Assembly (NCBI GenBank): GCA_035536815.1
Contig: DATLNJ010000130.1
Coordinates: 1-64,000 of the forward strand
DNA: 64,000 nucleotides
From: BP-191 sp035536815
GTDB lineage: Bacteria; Actinomycetota; Actinomycetes; BP-191
Direction of reading: 5' to 3'
Both the position numbers and the translations under genes were made by a program. How positions within the stretch are numbered: position 1 is the stretch's first letter; every line of letters begins with the position of its first letter. Shown one piece after another: positions 56,806-64,000 of this stretch. The notes beneath the pieces were generated by a model, which worked only from the letters and a program-made list of their open reading frames with translations, made no database searches and had not been told where the DNA came from.

Positions 56806-59064
56806 CTAGCCCGCCGCCCGCGCCACGAGCGGCGCGGCCGGCAGCGTGAACGTGAACGTCGACCCCTCGCCGACGCGGCTGGCCACCCAGATCCGCCCGC
56901 CCATCGCCTCGACCAGCCGGCGCGCGATGTGCAGGCCGAGCCCGGTGCCCTGCGCCTCGCGCGTCATGTGGTCGCCGAGCCGGTGGAACCGTTCGAACAC
57001 CGCCTCCCGCTGGTCGTCGGGGATGCCGAAGCCGCGGTCGGTCACGCCGACGACGACCTGTCCTGCCTCCCTGGTGACCCGGACCTCGATCGGCGTGCCG
57101 GGCGGGGAGTACTTCTCGGCGTTGGAGACGAGGTTGTTGACGACCTGCTCGACCCGGCCGGCGTCGGCCAGCGCGGTCCCGGCCAGGCCGGCCCGTAGGT
57201 GGGTCACCGGCCGGTCGCCGCACTGCCTGCGGAACTCCGCCAGCGCGCGTTCGACGACGTCGTCCACCCCGACCGGCACGCTCTGCACGGCGAACTGGCC
57301 GCGGTCCATCGCCGAGACCGAGAGCACGTCCTCGATGAGGCGTTGCAGCCGCCCGGCCTGGTGCATGATCCGCTCGTGGATCTCCCGGCGGTCCTCCTCG
57401 GTCGGCTGGAAGTCCGGCCGCAGCAGCGTGGAGACCCAGCCGCGCAACGACGTCAGCGGCGTCCGCAGCTCGTGCGAGATGGTGGCCAGGAACTCCTCCT
57501 TGGCCTGGGCCGCCTCGCGGAGCGCGGTGACGTCGCGCACGACGACGACCACGGTCTCGACGTCGCCGGCCGACGAGCGGACGCCGGCGATGGACAGGTG
57601 CAGGTACCGGTGACCGGTCTCGGCGGAGCCGGTCGTGACCGAGGCGGTGGCTTGGGCGTCGTCGCCGAGCCGGTCGCGCAGCCACTCCGGTGAGACAGGC
57701 ACGCCGCGGTCGTCCTCGCCGGCGTGGCCGAGCGTGAACGCGCCGCCGAGCACCTGCTCGGGCGGCAGGCCGGAGATGTGCGCCATCGCGGGGTTCCACG
57801 ACGTGATCCGGCCGCGGCTGTCGACCGAGAGGATGCCGTCGCTGGTGTTGTCGACGACCCGGCTCAGCTTGGTGCGCTCCTCGCGCATCTCCTCGTAGAG
57901 CCTGGCGTTCTCGACCGACGTCGCGAGCTGGTTGGCGAACGTCCGCAACACCTGCAGGTCACGGGTGCGGATGCGTGCGACGGCGCCGGGAAAGCCGACC
58001 CGCAGCGTCCCGACGCAGCCGTCCGCGGTGACGATCGGCACGACCAGGCACTGCTCGAGGCCGAGCGCCGCCAGCTCGCCGCGCTGCGCGGCCGGTGCGG
58101 TGCGGCGGACCAGCTCGTACGGCTCCCGCTCCGACCTGGCGCGCGGCCAGAACGTCTCCGCGTCGGCCAGCGATTGGTGCTCGAGCAACCGGATCCCGGT
58201 GCCCGTCCGCCGCCAGGTGGTGACCCGCCCCGCCGCCTCGTCGTCGACGAGCATCAGCTCCACGAAGTCGCCCTTGAACAGCGCGGCGGCCCGCTCCAGC
58301 ACGACCTCCGCGACCTCGGACCGGCGCAGCCTGGACAGGTCGCGCGAGGTGTCCTGCAGCACCTGCCAGGTGTCCCGGTCCTCTCCGGCCCGCAGGTACG
58401 CGCGGTAGGCGGAGTAGGTCAGGAACAGGAAGAACGGCAGCACGATGAGCGCGCCGGACGACTGCTCGGCGACCATCGCGACGCCGACACCGGCGATGGT
58501 GTTGCCGACCCAGACGATCAGCTGCAACGGCGCGTTCTTCCGCAGCAGCGCCCGCGCCGAGCCGCCCTGCGCGAACGCCACCGCCATGCCGACCGTGACG
58601 CTGTTCCAGACGACGAAGACGAACGTCGCCGTGCCGAGGGCGACCCAGCCGTCCACGGCGCCCAGCGCGCCGACGTCGCGGAGCGACACGGCGTGCGCGT
58701 TCACCGCGAGCAAGGTGAGCGCGGTGCCGCTGGCCATCCCGGCGGCGTTGAACGCCGTCTTCACCGGCGGCCGCCGGAACGCCTGCGCCGCCACCACCGA
58801 GACCGTGCCGGCGAGGACGAACCAGCCGGGCGGCAGCACGATCAGCCCGAAGACGACGGCGAGCTCGGACCAGGTGAACGCGTAGCGGCTGCGGCCGAAC
58901 CTGATGGTCAGCATGGCGATGTCGCCGATGAGGAAGAACGCCGTCGCGAGCAGCAACGGCCCCCACTCGGGCGGCTCGCGCAGCGCCTGCGGCACCGCCC
59001 AGCCGACCGCGCAGACCCCGGCCGCCAGCACCACGACGAGGAGACGCCGCAGCCGGGCCGGCAT
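56806..59064 (-). CDS. Sensor histidine kinase with membrane, GAF and PAS domains
   Basis: The 752-residue protein has an N-terminal membrane region of about eight helices, a GAF domain (VVPIVTADGCVGTLRVGFPG) and a PAS domain (VVDNTSDGILSVDSRGRITS). The HisKA region is FLATISHELRTPLTSLRGWV, with His531 as the phosphoacceptor. The ATPase domain has N, G1 and G2 boxes (VNNLVSNAEKYSPPGTPIEV, GVTDRGFGIPDDQREAVFER, GTGLGLHIARRLVE). ATG 59064 has a GGAG site; a GTG at 59097 is also in frame. No response regulator lies next to it. Confidence 0.88.
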   Translation of the reverse strand: MPARLRRLLVVVLAAGVCAVGWAVPQALREPPEWGPLLLATAFFLIGDIAMLTIRFGRSRYAFTWSELAVVFGLIVLPPGWFVLAGTVSVVAAQAFRRPPVKTAFNAAGMASGTALTLLAVNAHAVSLRDVGALGAVDGWVALGTATFVFVVWNSVTVGMAVAFAQGGSARALLRKNAPLQLIVWVGNTIAGVGVAMVAEQSSGALIVLPFFLFLTYSAYRAYLRAGEDRDTWQVLQDTSRDLSRLRRSEVAEVVLERAAALFKGDFVELMLVDDEAAGRVTTWRRTGTGIRLLEHQSLADAETFWPRARSEREPYELVRRTAPAAQRGELAALGLEQCLVVPIVTADGCVGTLRVGFPGAVARIRTRDLQVLRTFANQLATSVENARLYEEMREERTKLSRVVDNTSDGILSVDSRGRITSWNPAMAHISGLPPEQVLGGAFTLGHAGEDDRGVPVSPEWLRDRLGDDAQATASVTTGSAETGHRYLHLSIAGVRSSAGDVETVVVVVRDVTALREAAQAKEEFLATISHELRTPLTSLRGWVSTLLRPDFQPTEEDRREIHERIMHQAGRLQRLIEDVLSVSAMDRGQFAVQSVPVGVDDVVERALAEFRRQCGDRPVTHLRAGLAGTALADAGRVEQVVNNLVSNAEKYSPPGTPIEVRVTREAGQVVVGVTDRGFGIPDDQREAVFERFHRLGDHMTREAQGTGLGLHIARRLVEAMGGRIWVASRVGEGSTFTFTLPAAPLVARAAG

Positions 59065-59100
59065 GGCCGCTCCGGCTACGGCGCTCCTCGGAGTCACGCG

Positions 59101-60960
59101 TTACTCGTCGCTGCCGGCCGCCACGGCCGGCCGCGGCTCGCCGGCCTCGCCGGCGACGCTCTGGCCGTAGCGCGGCCGGTTGCCGAAGAACGCGGTCATG
59201 AACAGCCCGCCGTCGCCGGACCCCGCGCTCGCCCAGGACGCGCCCGCCCAAGAGGCACCGGCCCACGACGCGCCCGCCCAGGACGCGCCCGCCCAGGACG
59301 CGCCCGCCCAGCTCGCACCGGCCCACGACGCACCCGCCCAGGACGCGCCGGTCCACGTGCCGCCTGCCCACGAGGCGCCGGTCCAGGTGGCGTCCGCCCA
59401 GGAGGCGCCGGCCCAACTCGCACCGGCCCACGACGCACCCGCCCAGGACGCACCGGTCCACGCGTCGCCGGTCCACTCGGAGCCGGCCCACGACGCGCCG
59501 GTCCACGGCCGGCACCAGGCGTCCTGCTCGCCCTCGATGACGGTCCGCGTGCCGTCCTGCCGGCAGTCGGCGGTGACGTGCACGCTGCCGCGGGACGCCT
59601 CGATGGAGCCGACGCCGGTCGCGGTGGACGACTGCACCGGGGCGGCGCTGACGTCGGCGTTGGTCGCGGCGGCGTAGGAGACCCGGCCGCTGCCCTGCGC
59701 CTGCGTCCCGCCGCCGTTGATCGGGACCGCGGTGGACCGCAGCGCGTGCTTGACCTGGTCCGGCGTCCAGTCCGGGTGCGCGCCGGCCAGCAGCGCGGCC
59801 AGCCCGGAGACGACCGCGGCCGCCTGCGACGTGCCGGAGCCCTTGACGTAGCTGGGCGCGACCAGCGCCTTCGGGTTGTCCTGCTCGACCTTGGAGCCGT
59901 ACGAGCGCGTGGCGATCAGCGTGCGGCCGGGGGCGACCACGTCCGGCTTGGCCAGCCCGTGCGCGGACGGGCCGCGGGCGGACCAGCTCGGGATCGTGTC
60001 GTCCGCGGGGTTGGTGTTGCCGCCGTCGTTGTACGCGCCGACGGTCAGCGCGAGCGGGTCGTCCGCGGGCTTGCTGATGGTGCCGGCGCCGGGACCGGCG
60101 TTGCCGGCCGCGACGACCACGACGACGCCCTGGCGCCACAGTCGCTGGACGGCGTAGTTCAGCGGGTCGGTCGCCGGGTCGGCGGTCGAGTCGGTGCCCC
60201 ACGAGAGGTTGAGCACGCGGATGTTGAACTGCTGCCGGTAGGCCGACACCCAGTGCATCGCCTGGAGCATCGTCGACACGTCGGCGGCGCCGTTGCGGCC
60301 CGCGACCTTGACCGAGACCAGCGTGGCCTTCGGCGCGACGCCGGCGTGCCTGCCGCCCGCGTGGCCCGCCGAGTCGGCGCCGCTGCCGGCGACGATGCCG
60401 CCCATGACGGTGCCGTGGCCGTAGCTGTCGACGTACGTCCCCTCGCCGGAGAGGTCGGGGCCGTGCACGAGCCGGCCGGCGAGGTCGTTCATCGGCGAGA
60501 CGCCGGTGTCGATCACCGCGACGCCCACGCCCTCGCCGAGGTGACCGGCCGACCACGCGGCGGCCGCGCCGGATGCCGTCGCGAACGACGATGCCACGGT
60601 GGTCTCGTCGTAGCCGGTCGTCGCGAACCGGACCGCGCTGTTCTCGGTCACCGCGCGGACGTCCGGGCGCGCGCGCAGCGCGTCGAGCGCCGCGGCGGGC
60701 ACGTGCGCGGCGAAGCCGTTCACGACCGGCAGCGCCTCGTCGACGGTGCCGCCGGCCGCGCGGACCGCGGCCGCCACGCCGGCCGCGGCGGTGCCGCGGA
60801 CCTGGACGATGACGTCCCGCAGCGGGCCGGCCGGTGCCGAGTCGTTCCCCCGGGCGGCCGGAACAGCCGCGCTGGAGAGTCCCGTAGCCATCACGCTCGC
60901 GACGGCGGCGCCGAGCGCCGCCAGCCGGAGCCGCCGAGTGATGCGAGCGGGTCCCTTCAC
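59101..60960 (-). CDS. Subtilisin-like serine protease with tandem WAGAS tail
   Basis: The 619-residue protein has a signal peptide, an I9-type propeptide (PLRDVIVQVRGTAAAGVAAA) and an S8 catalytic domain: VAVIDTGVSP with Asp151, SYGHGTVMGG with His182, and GSGTSQAAAV with Ser378. From about residue 485 the C-terminus becomes a tandem array of W-A-G-A-S-type pentapeptides with W-T-G and A-T-W variants, then a short hydrophobic end. Secreted; substrate unknown. It lies just upstream of the histidine kinase and may be co-transcribed. Confidence 0.88.
   Translation of the reverse strand: MKGPARITRRLRLAALGAAVASVMATGLSSAAVPAARGNDSAPAGPLRDVIVQVRGTAAAGVAAAVRAAGGTVDEALPVVNGFAAHVPAAALDALRARPDVRAVTENSAVRFATTGYDETTVASSFATASGAAAAWSAGHLGEGVGVAVIDTGVSPMNDLAGRLVHGPDLSGEGTYVDSYGHGTVMGGIVAGSGADSAGHAGGRHAGVAPKATLVSVKVAGRNGAADVSTMLQAMHWVSAYRQQFNIRVLNLSWGTDSTADPATDPLNYAVQRLWRQGVVVVVAAGNAGPGAGTISKPADDPLALTVGAYNDGGNTNPADDTIPSWSARGPSAHGLAKPDVVAPGRTLIATRSYGSKVEQDNPKALVAPSYVKGSGTSQAAAVVSGLAALLAGAHPDWTPDQVKHALRSTAVPINGGGTQAQGSGRVSYAAATNADVSAAPVQSSTATGVGSIEASRGSVHVTADCRQDGTRTVIEGEQDAWCRPWTGASWAGSEWTGDAWTGASWAGASWAGASWAGASWADATWTGASWAGGTWTGASWAGASWAGASWAGASWAGASWAGASWAGASWAGASWASAGSGDGGLFMTAFFGNRPRYGQSVAGEAGEPRPAVAAGSDE
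59225..59510. repeat. 15-bp tandem repeat coding for WAGAS units
   Basis: About eighteen degenerate copies of a 15-bp unit (such as caggacgcgcccgcc) encode pentapeptides on the minus strand. The period keeps the frame, so copy number can change without loss of the protein. The regular Trp every five residues would give a repeating beta or turn structure, possibly wall- or self-binding. Confidence 0.8.
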
Positions 60961-61147
60961 GTGTGTCTCCCGTCATGCGGCCGGACCGGCCGCCGTTGCT
61001 GGAGGCGGGAGCTCCGCTCCGGCACGCAGCCGAAAGTCCCCCGCCATTCGTGGCGCTCCTCGAAACGTCGGCACGCGACGGTGCCCGCTACGTAGCACGT
61101 TGTGATCAAGTTCGGCGCGCCGGAGGGCCTAGCCGGCGTGACCAGAA

Positions 61148-61900
61148 CTAGGGCGTGAGGTCGCCCGCGGCCTCGGGCTCGACGCCCTCGGTGACCGGCG
61201 CGGCCGGCGCGCCGCGGTCCACCCGCCAGAGCCGGAACGCCGCCACGCTGGCCGCCAGCCAGGCGCTCCCGAGCAGCACGCCGCCGGCGACGTCGGACAG
61301 GAAGTGCACGCCGAGGGCGACGCGGGTCGCCGCGATGGCGATGACCAGCAGCGCGGTACCGCCGATCACGTACGGCCGCGCGCGGCGCGGCACGGCGGGC
61401 AGGAACGTCAGCAGCAGCACGCCGTAGACGACCGTCGAGAGCATCGCGTGGCCGGAGGGGAACGACTTGCCGTGCGCCTCGGCGAGCGCGGCCGCCGTGT
61501 CCGGCCGCGGCCGGCCGACGAGCAGCTTCACGGTGCTGTTCAGGACGCTGCCGAGCAGCGCGGTGGTCACGACGAAGACGGCGAGCCGGACCCGGTCGCG
61601 CAGCAGCAGGTACAGCGTCGCGAGCCCGGCCAGGACGGTGAGGTACGGCGGCTTCCCCGCGTCACTGACGACGCGCACCACCTGCGCGAACCAGCCGGGC
61701 TGCCGGGCCATCCAGGCCCGCACCGACTCGGCCACGCCGTCGTCGACGCGCAGCAACGGCCCCGAGCGCACGACCTGCGCGGCGAGCAGGCCGAACGGCA
61801 CCGCGACGAGCAGCACCGCGAGCGCGAACAGCGTCAGCCGCAGGCCGTACTGCGCCTCGGGGTCGAGGCGCCGTCGTACGGCGTCCGGCAGCGTCCGCAC
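61148..61900 (-). CDS. PAP2-family membrane phosphatase
   Basis: The 250-residue protein has the three PAP2 motifs: KLLVGRPRP, FPSGHAMLS and RVALGVHFLSDV. They sit between about six membrane helices. The family removes phosphate from phosphatidic acid, undecaprenyl pyrophosphate or similar lipids. It lies 13 nt from a second PAP2 gene fused to a lipid kinase, on the same strand, so both probably act on membrane lipids. 187 nt between it and the protease gene hold no further gene. Confidence 0.88.
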   Translation of the reverse strand: MRTLPDAVRRRLDPEAQYGLRLTLFALAVLLVAVPFGLLAAQVVRSGPLLRVDDGVAESVRAWMARQPGWFAQVVRVVSDAGKPPYLTVLAGLATLYLLLRDRVRLAVFVVTTALLGSVLNSTVKLLVGRPRPDTAAALAEAHGKSFPSGHAMLSTVVYGVLLLTFLPAVPRRARPYVIGGTALLVIAIAATRVALGVHFLSDVAGGVLLGSAWLAASVAAFRLWRVDRGAPAAPVTEGVEPEAAGDLTP

Positions 61901-61913
61901 GAGCCCGAGTCTG

Positions 61914-63362
61914 TCAGGCGCTCGGCACGTACACGTACAGCGGGCGCGGCCGCTTGCGGACGACGAACGACCGCGAGCCGTCGCAGGTCTCGCCGTCCCT
62001 GGCGATCCGCAGCGGCTCGTCGCTGCGCACGTGCAGCTCCCTGGCGAACCGCTGCTCGTAGACGGTGGACCGCGCCAGGGTGCCGGTCAGCACCGCGAGC
62101 ACCAGCCGGCTGCGCGCGAACCGCGGCTCCGCGTCGACGATCCGCACGTCGAGCAGCCCGTCGTCGAGCGACGGCCGGTGCGCCGGCGCGAAGCCGGCCG
62201 GGTGGTAGCGGCAGTTGCCGATGAAGATCGCCCAGATGCGCCGGCGGCGGCCGTCCACCTCCACCTCGACCGGCTCCCGGTCGCGCAGCACGCCGACGAG
62301 CGCGGCGACCAGCGCCGGCCACTTACCGATCCTGGCCTCGAGGCGTTCGCGGGCATCCACGAGCTGGGCGTACGAGCCGAACGACGCGGTGTTGAGGAAC
62401 GGCATCCCGTCGATCTCCGCGACGTCCAGCTCGACCGTGCTGCCCTGCTCGACCGCGCGGGTCACGTCGGCGACCGAGTCGATGCCGAGGTCGCGGGCCA
62501 GGTGGTTGAGCGTCCCCCCTGGGAAGACGGCGAGCGGCTTGCCCGCGTCGTACGCCACCTGCGCGGCGGCGTTCACGGTCCCGTCGCCGCCGTACACCCC
62601 GAGCGCGGTGGCGTTGCCGGCCGCGTGCTCGAGCGTCTTGGCCAGCTGTGCTGGGTCGTCGAGGGCGATCACCTCCGCGTCCCGCAGGCCGGCCTGGATC
62701 TCCTCGGCGGCCCCGTCCGGGCCGCCCGGTCCCGCGGCGGCGTTGACGACCACCGTGACGCCGCGCCCGCCCGGGGCCGGCGCCGTGTCCACCGGGTCGA
62801 ACCGCTCGCGCACGGTCTCGGGGTCGACCGGGGCGAGCGGCCACCACCAGCGGGTGGCGAGGCCGATGCCGGCGCCGAGCGCCCACCCGGCCAGCACGTC
62901 GCCCGGGTAGTGGACGCCGGTGTGCACGCGCGAGTAGCCGACCGCGGCGGCCGCGACGCCGAGCGGCACGGCCAGCGCCGGCACCTCGCTCGACGCCGCC
63001 ACGGCGAACGCCGCCGCCGACGCGCTGTGCCCGGAGGGGAAGCTGCCGCTGACCGGCCGCCGGTGCGGCAGCCGGGCGACCTCCACCAGCGTCAGGTAGT
63101 CGGGGCGCTTCCGGTAGAAGATCCGCTTCCCCACCTGGTTCGCGACGGCGGAGGTGAGGCCGATCGCGAGCAGGCCGCGCATCGACGCGCGCCGGCCCGG
63201 CCGGCCGCGGGTCGCGAGGAGCGCCGCGCTGCCGAGCCACAGCTTCGAGTGGTCGGCGGCCCGCGTGTAGTGGGCCCAGCCGCGGTCGACCCAGTCGGGG
63301 GACGGGGACAGCGCGATCCGGCGGTACGCCGCCAGGTCGATCTCGTGCAGCCGCTCTCGCAT
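61914..63362 (-). CDS. PAP2 phosphatase fused to diacylglycerol kinase domain
   Basis: The 482-residue protein joins two enzymes. The N-terminal part has the PAP2 motifs KRIFYRKRPDY, FPSGHSASAAA and YSRVHTGVHYPGDVLAG. From about residue 205 a DAGK catalytic domain follows: VVVNAAAGPGG, GVYGGDGTVNAAAQVA with the GGDGT motif, VFPGGTLNHLARDLGI and DDGLLDVRIVDAEPRF. One part makes, the other removes, lipid phosphate. ATG 63362 fits the family start; a GTG at 63401 is also in frame. Confidence 0.88.
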   Translation of the reverse strand: MRERLHEIDLAAYRRIALSPSPDWVDRGWAHYTRAADHSKLWLGSAALLATRGRPGRRASMRGLLAIGLTSAVANQVGKRIFYRKRPDYLTLVEVARLPHRRPVSGSFPSGHSASAAAFAVAASSEVPALAVPLGVAAAAVGYSRVHTGVHYPGDVLAGWALGAGIGLATRWWWPLAPVDPETVRERFDPVDTAPAPGGRGVTVVVNAAAGPGGPDGAAEEIQAGLRDAEVIALDDPAQLAKTLEHAAGNATALGVYGGDGTVNAAAQVAYDAGKPLAVFPGGTLNHLARDLGIDSVADVTRAVEQGSTVELDVAEIDGMPFLNTASFGSYAQLVDARERLEARIGKWPALVAALVGVLRDREPVEVEVDGRRRRIWAIFIGNCRYHPAGFAPAHRPSLDDGLLDVRIVDAEPRFARSRLVLAVLTGTLARSTVYEQRFARELHVRSDEPLRIARDGETCDGSRSFVVRKRPRPLYVYVPSA

Positions 63363-63415
63363 GGTCGCCACGTGCCCGCTCGCGTTCCGCGGCAACCGCA
63401 CTACGCTCGGCCGCG

Positions 63416-64000
63416 ATGGAACCCGTCGAGGCGCTGCGCCGGATCGCGTACCTGCTGGAGCGCGCGCGCGAGCCGTCGTACCGCGTGCAGGCGTTCCGCC
63501 GGGCGGCGGACACGATCGCCGGGCTGGCCCCGGACGAGCTGCGCGCGCGGGCCGAGGGTGACCGGCTGCGCGAGCTGCCGGGGATCGGCGACGTGACGGC
63601 GACGGTCGTGGCCGAGGCGCTGGGCGGCGAGACGCCGGTCTACCTGCGCCGGCTGGAGGCGATCGAGGACGCCCCGGTGGCGGAGGCCGCGGCGGCGTTG
63701 CGCGCGGCGTTGCGCGGCGACTGCCACGTCCACTCGGACTGGTCGGACGGCGGTTCGCCCATCAGGGAGATGGCGGAGGCGGCGCGCGGGCTCGGCCACG
63801 AGTACATCGTGCTCACCGACCACTCGCCCCGGCTCACCATCGCCAACGGGCTGTCCCGCGAACGCCTGCTGACGCAGCTCGACGTCGTGGCGGAGCTCAA
63901 CGACGACCTCGCCGCCGCGGCCGCCGCCGGCAGCGCGCCGCCGTTCCGGGTCCTGACCGGCATCGAGGTGGACATCAACGAGGACGGCTCGCTCGACCAG
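63416..64000 (+). CDS. HhH-PHP domain protein (partial)
   Basis: The first 195 residues of a protein that runs off the window. The N-terminal part is DNA polymerase X-like with a helix-hairpin-helix (RLRELPGIGDVTATVVAEAL). A PHP phosphoesterase domain starts at DCHVHSDWSDGGSPIREMAE, with metal-binding His, and YIVLTDHSPRLTIANG. Related bacterial proteins are DNA-repair 3'-5' exonuclease/phosphoesterase candidates. ATG 63416 is divergent from the PAP2-DAGK gene, 53 nt away. Confidence 0.8.
   Translation, partial: MEPVEALRRIAYLLERAREPSYRVQAFRRAADTIAGLAPDELRARAEGDRLRELPGIGDVTATVVAEALGGETPVYLRRLEAIEDAPVAEAAAALRAALRGDCHVHSDWSDGGSPIREMAEAARGLGHEYIVLTDHSPRLTIANGLSRERLLTQLDVVAELNDDLAAAAAAGSAPPFRVLTGIEVDINEDGSLDQ

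Noticed and set aside
57724..61095. Open frame of over 1,100 codons opposite the histidine kinase and protease
   Set aside because: Antisense shadow of two genes with clear catalytic motifs; composition is low-complexity Arg/Gly/Ala.

Overview
The window is very GC-rich DNA with short intergenic gaps, many GTG starts and several leaderless or near-leaderless promoters. It carries actinobacterial marker genes: a mycothiol-dependent DinB-fold enzyme, WhiB, Lsr2, an RNase HI/phosphatase fusion and a homodimeric AceE. The organism is an actinomycete-type actinobacterium; I cannot name the genus.

Left chromosomal part (1-13,443). The RNase P RNA gene (rnpB, minus strand) is preceded by a 1.47-kb insert flanked by two copies of the rnpB 3' end. 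The insert carries vapBC and a broken DUF433/DUF5615 toxin-antitoxin pair. After rnpB come a DinB-fold/ArsR-SRPBCC operon, a two-gene membrane/TPR operon, secreted proteins of unknown role, the conserved RNase H-phosphatase / zinc-ribbon / Nif3 operon, and an acyltransferase-like membrane protein.

Integrated element (about 13.45-46.57 kb). Chromosomal synteny breaks here and resumes at tRNA-Val. The right end has a large serine recombinase whose reading frame ends inside the tRNA gene. Next to it is a transfer module: small membrane proteins, a VirD4/HerA-type coupling ATPase, a Replication-relaxation family protein, a DNA methyltransferase and a ribbon-helix-helix-like protein. The left and middle parts hold accessory cargo: a HEPN-motif protein between HTH proteins; an unknown soluble/membrane gene pair beside a solitary Cas2-like protein; three consecutive frameshifted small genes (one unknown, DUF2188, DUF3892); a multi-zinc-ribbon protein; an XRE-ImmA protein; and a tightly coupled operon of a GTP cyclohydrolase II-like enzyme, an NDP-kinase-like protein and a kinase-fold protein. 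Further on are Lsr2, a WhiB protein with a C-terminal HTH extension, a small secreted protein bracketed by two matching inverted repeats, secreted proteins, an ECF sigma factor with a membrane-anchored C-terminal part, and an XRE regulator facing a lipoprotein gene across a long palindrome.

Right chromosomal part (46,574-64,000). tRNA-Val, an MFS transporter, a zinc-ribbon protein, AhpE-type peroxiredoxin, DUF3052, a frameshifted YjbQ gene and aceE come first. They are followed by a methyltransferase, an MSMEG_6728-family protein, an LAFTG-anchored surface protein, an ECF sigma factor with a membrane BsuPI-like partner, a large sensor histidine kinase, a subtilisin-like protease with a tandem WAGAS tail, a PAP2 phosphatase, a PAP2-diacylglycerol kinase fusion and the start of an HhH-PHP protein.

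The best candidate for an undescribed system is the RibA-like / NDK-like / kinase-like operon (26.36-28.67 kb). Second are the 19.5-21.5 kb pair with its Cas2-like neighbour and the HEPN locus at 14.2-16.5 kb. At least six genes carry single-base frameshifts, two of them in homopolymer runs, so sequence error needs to be separated from gene decay.
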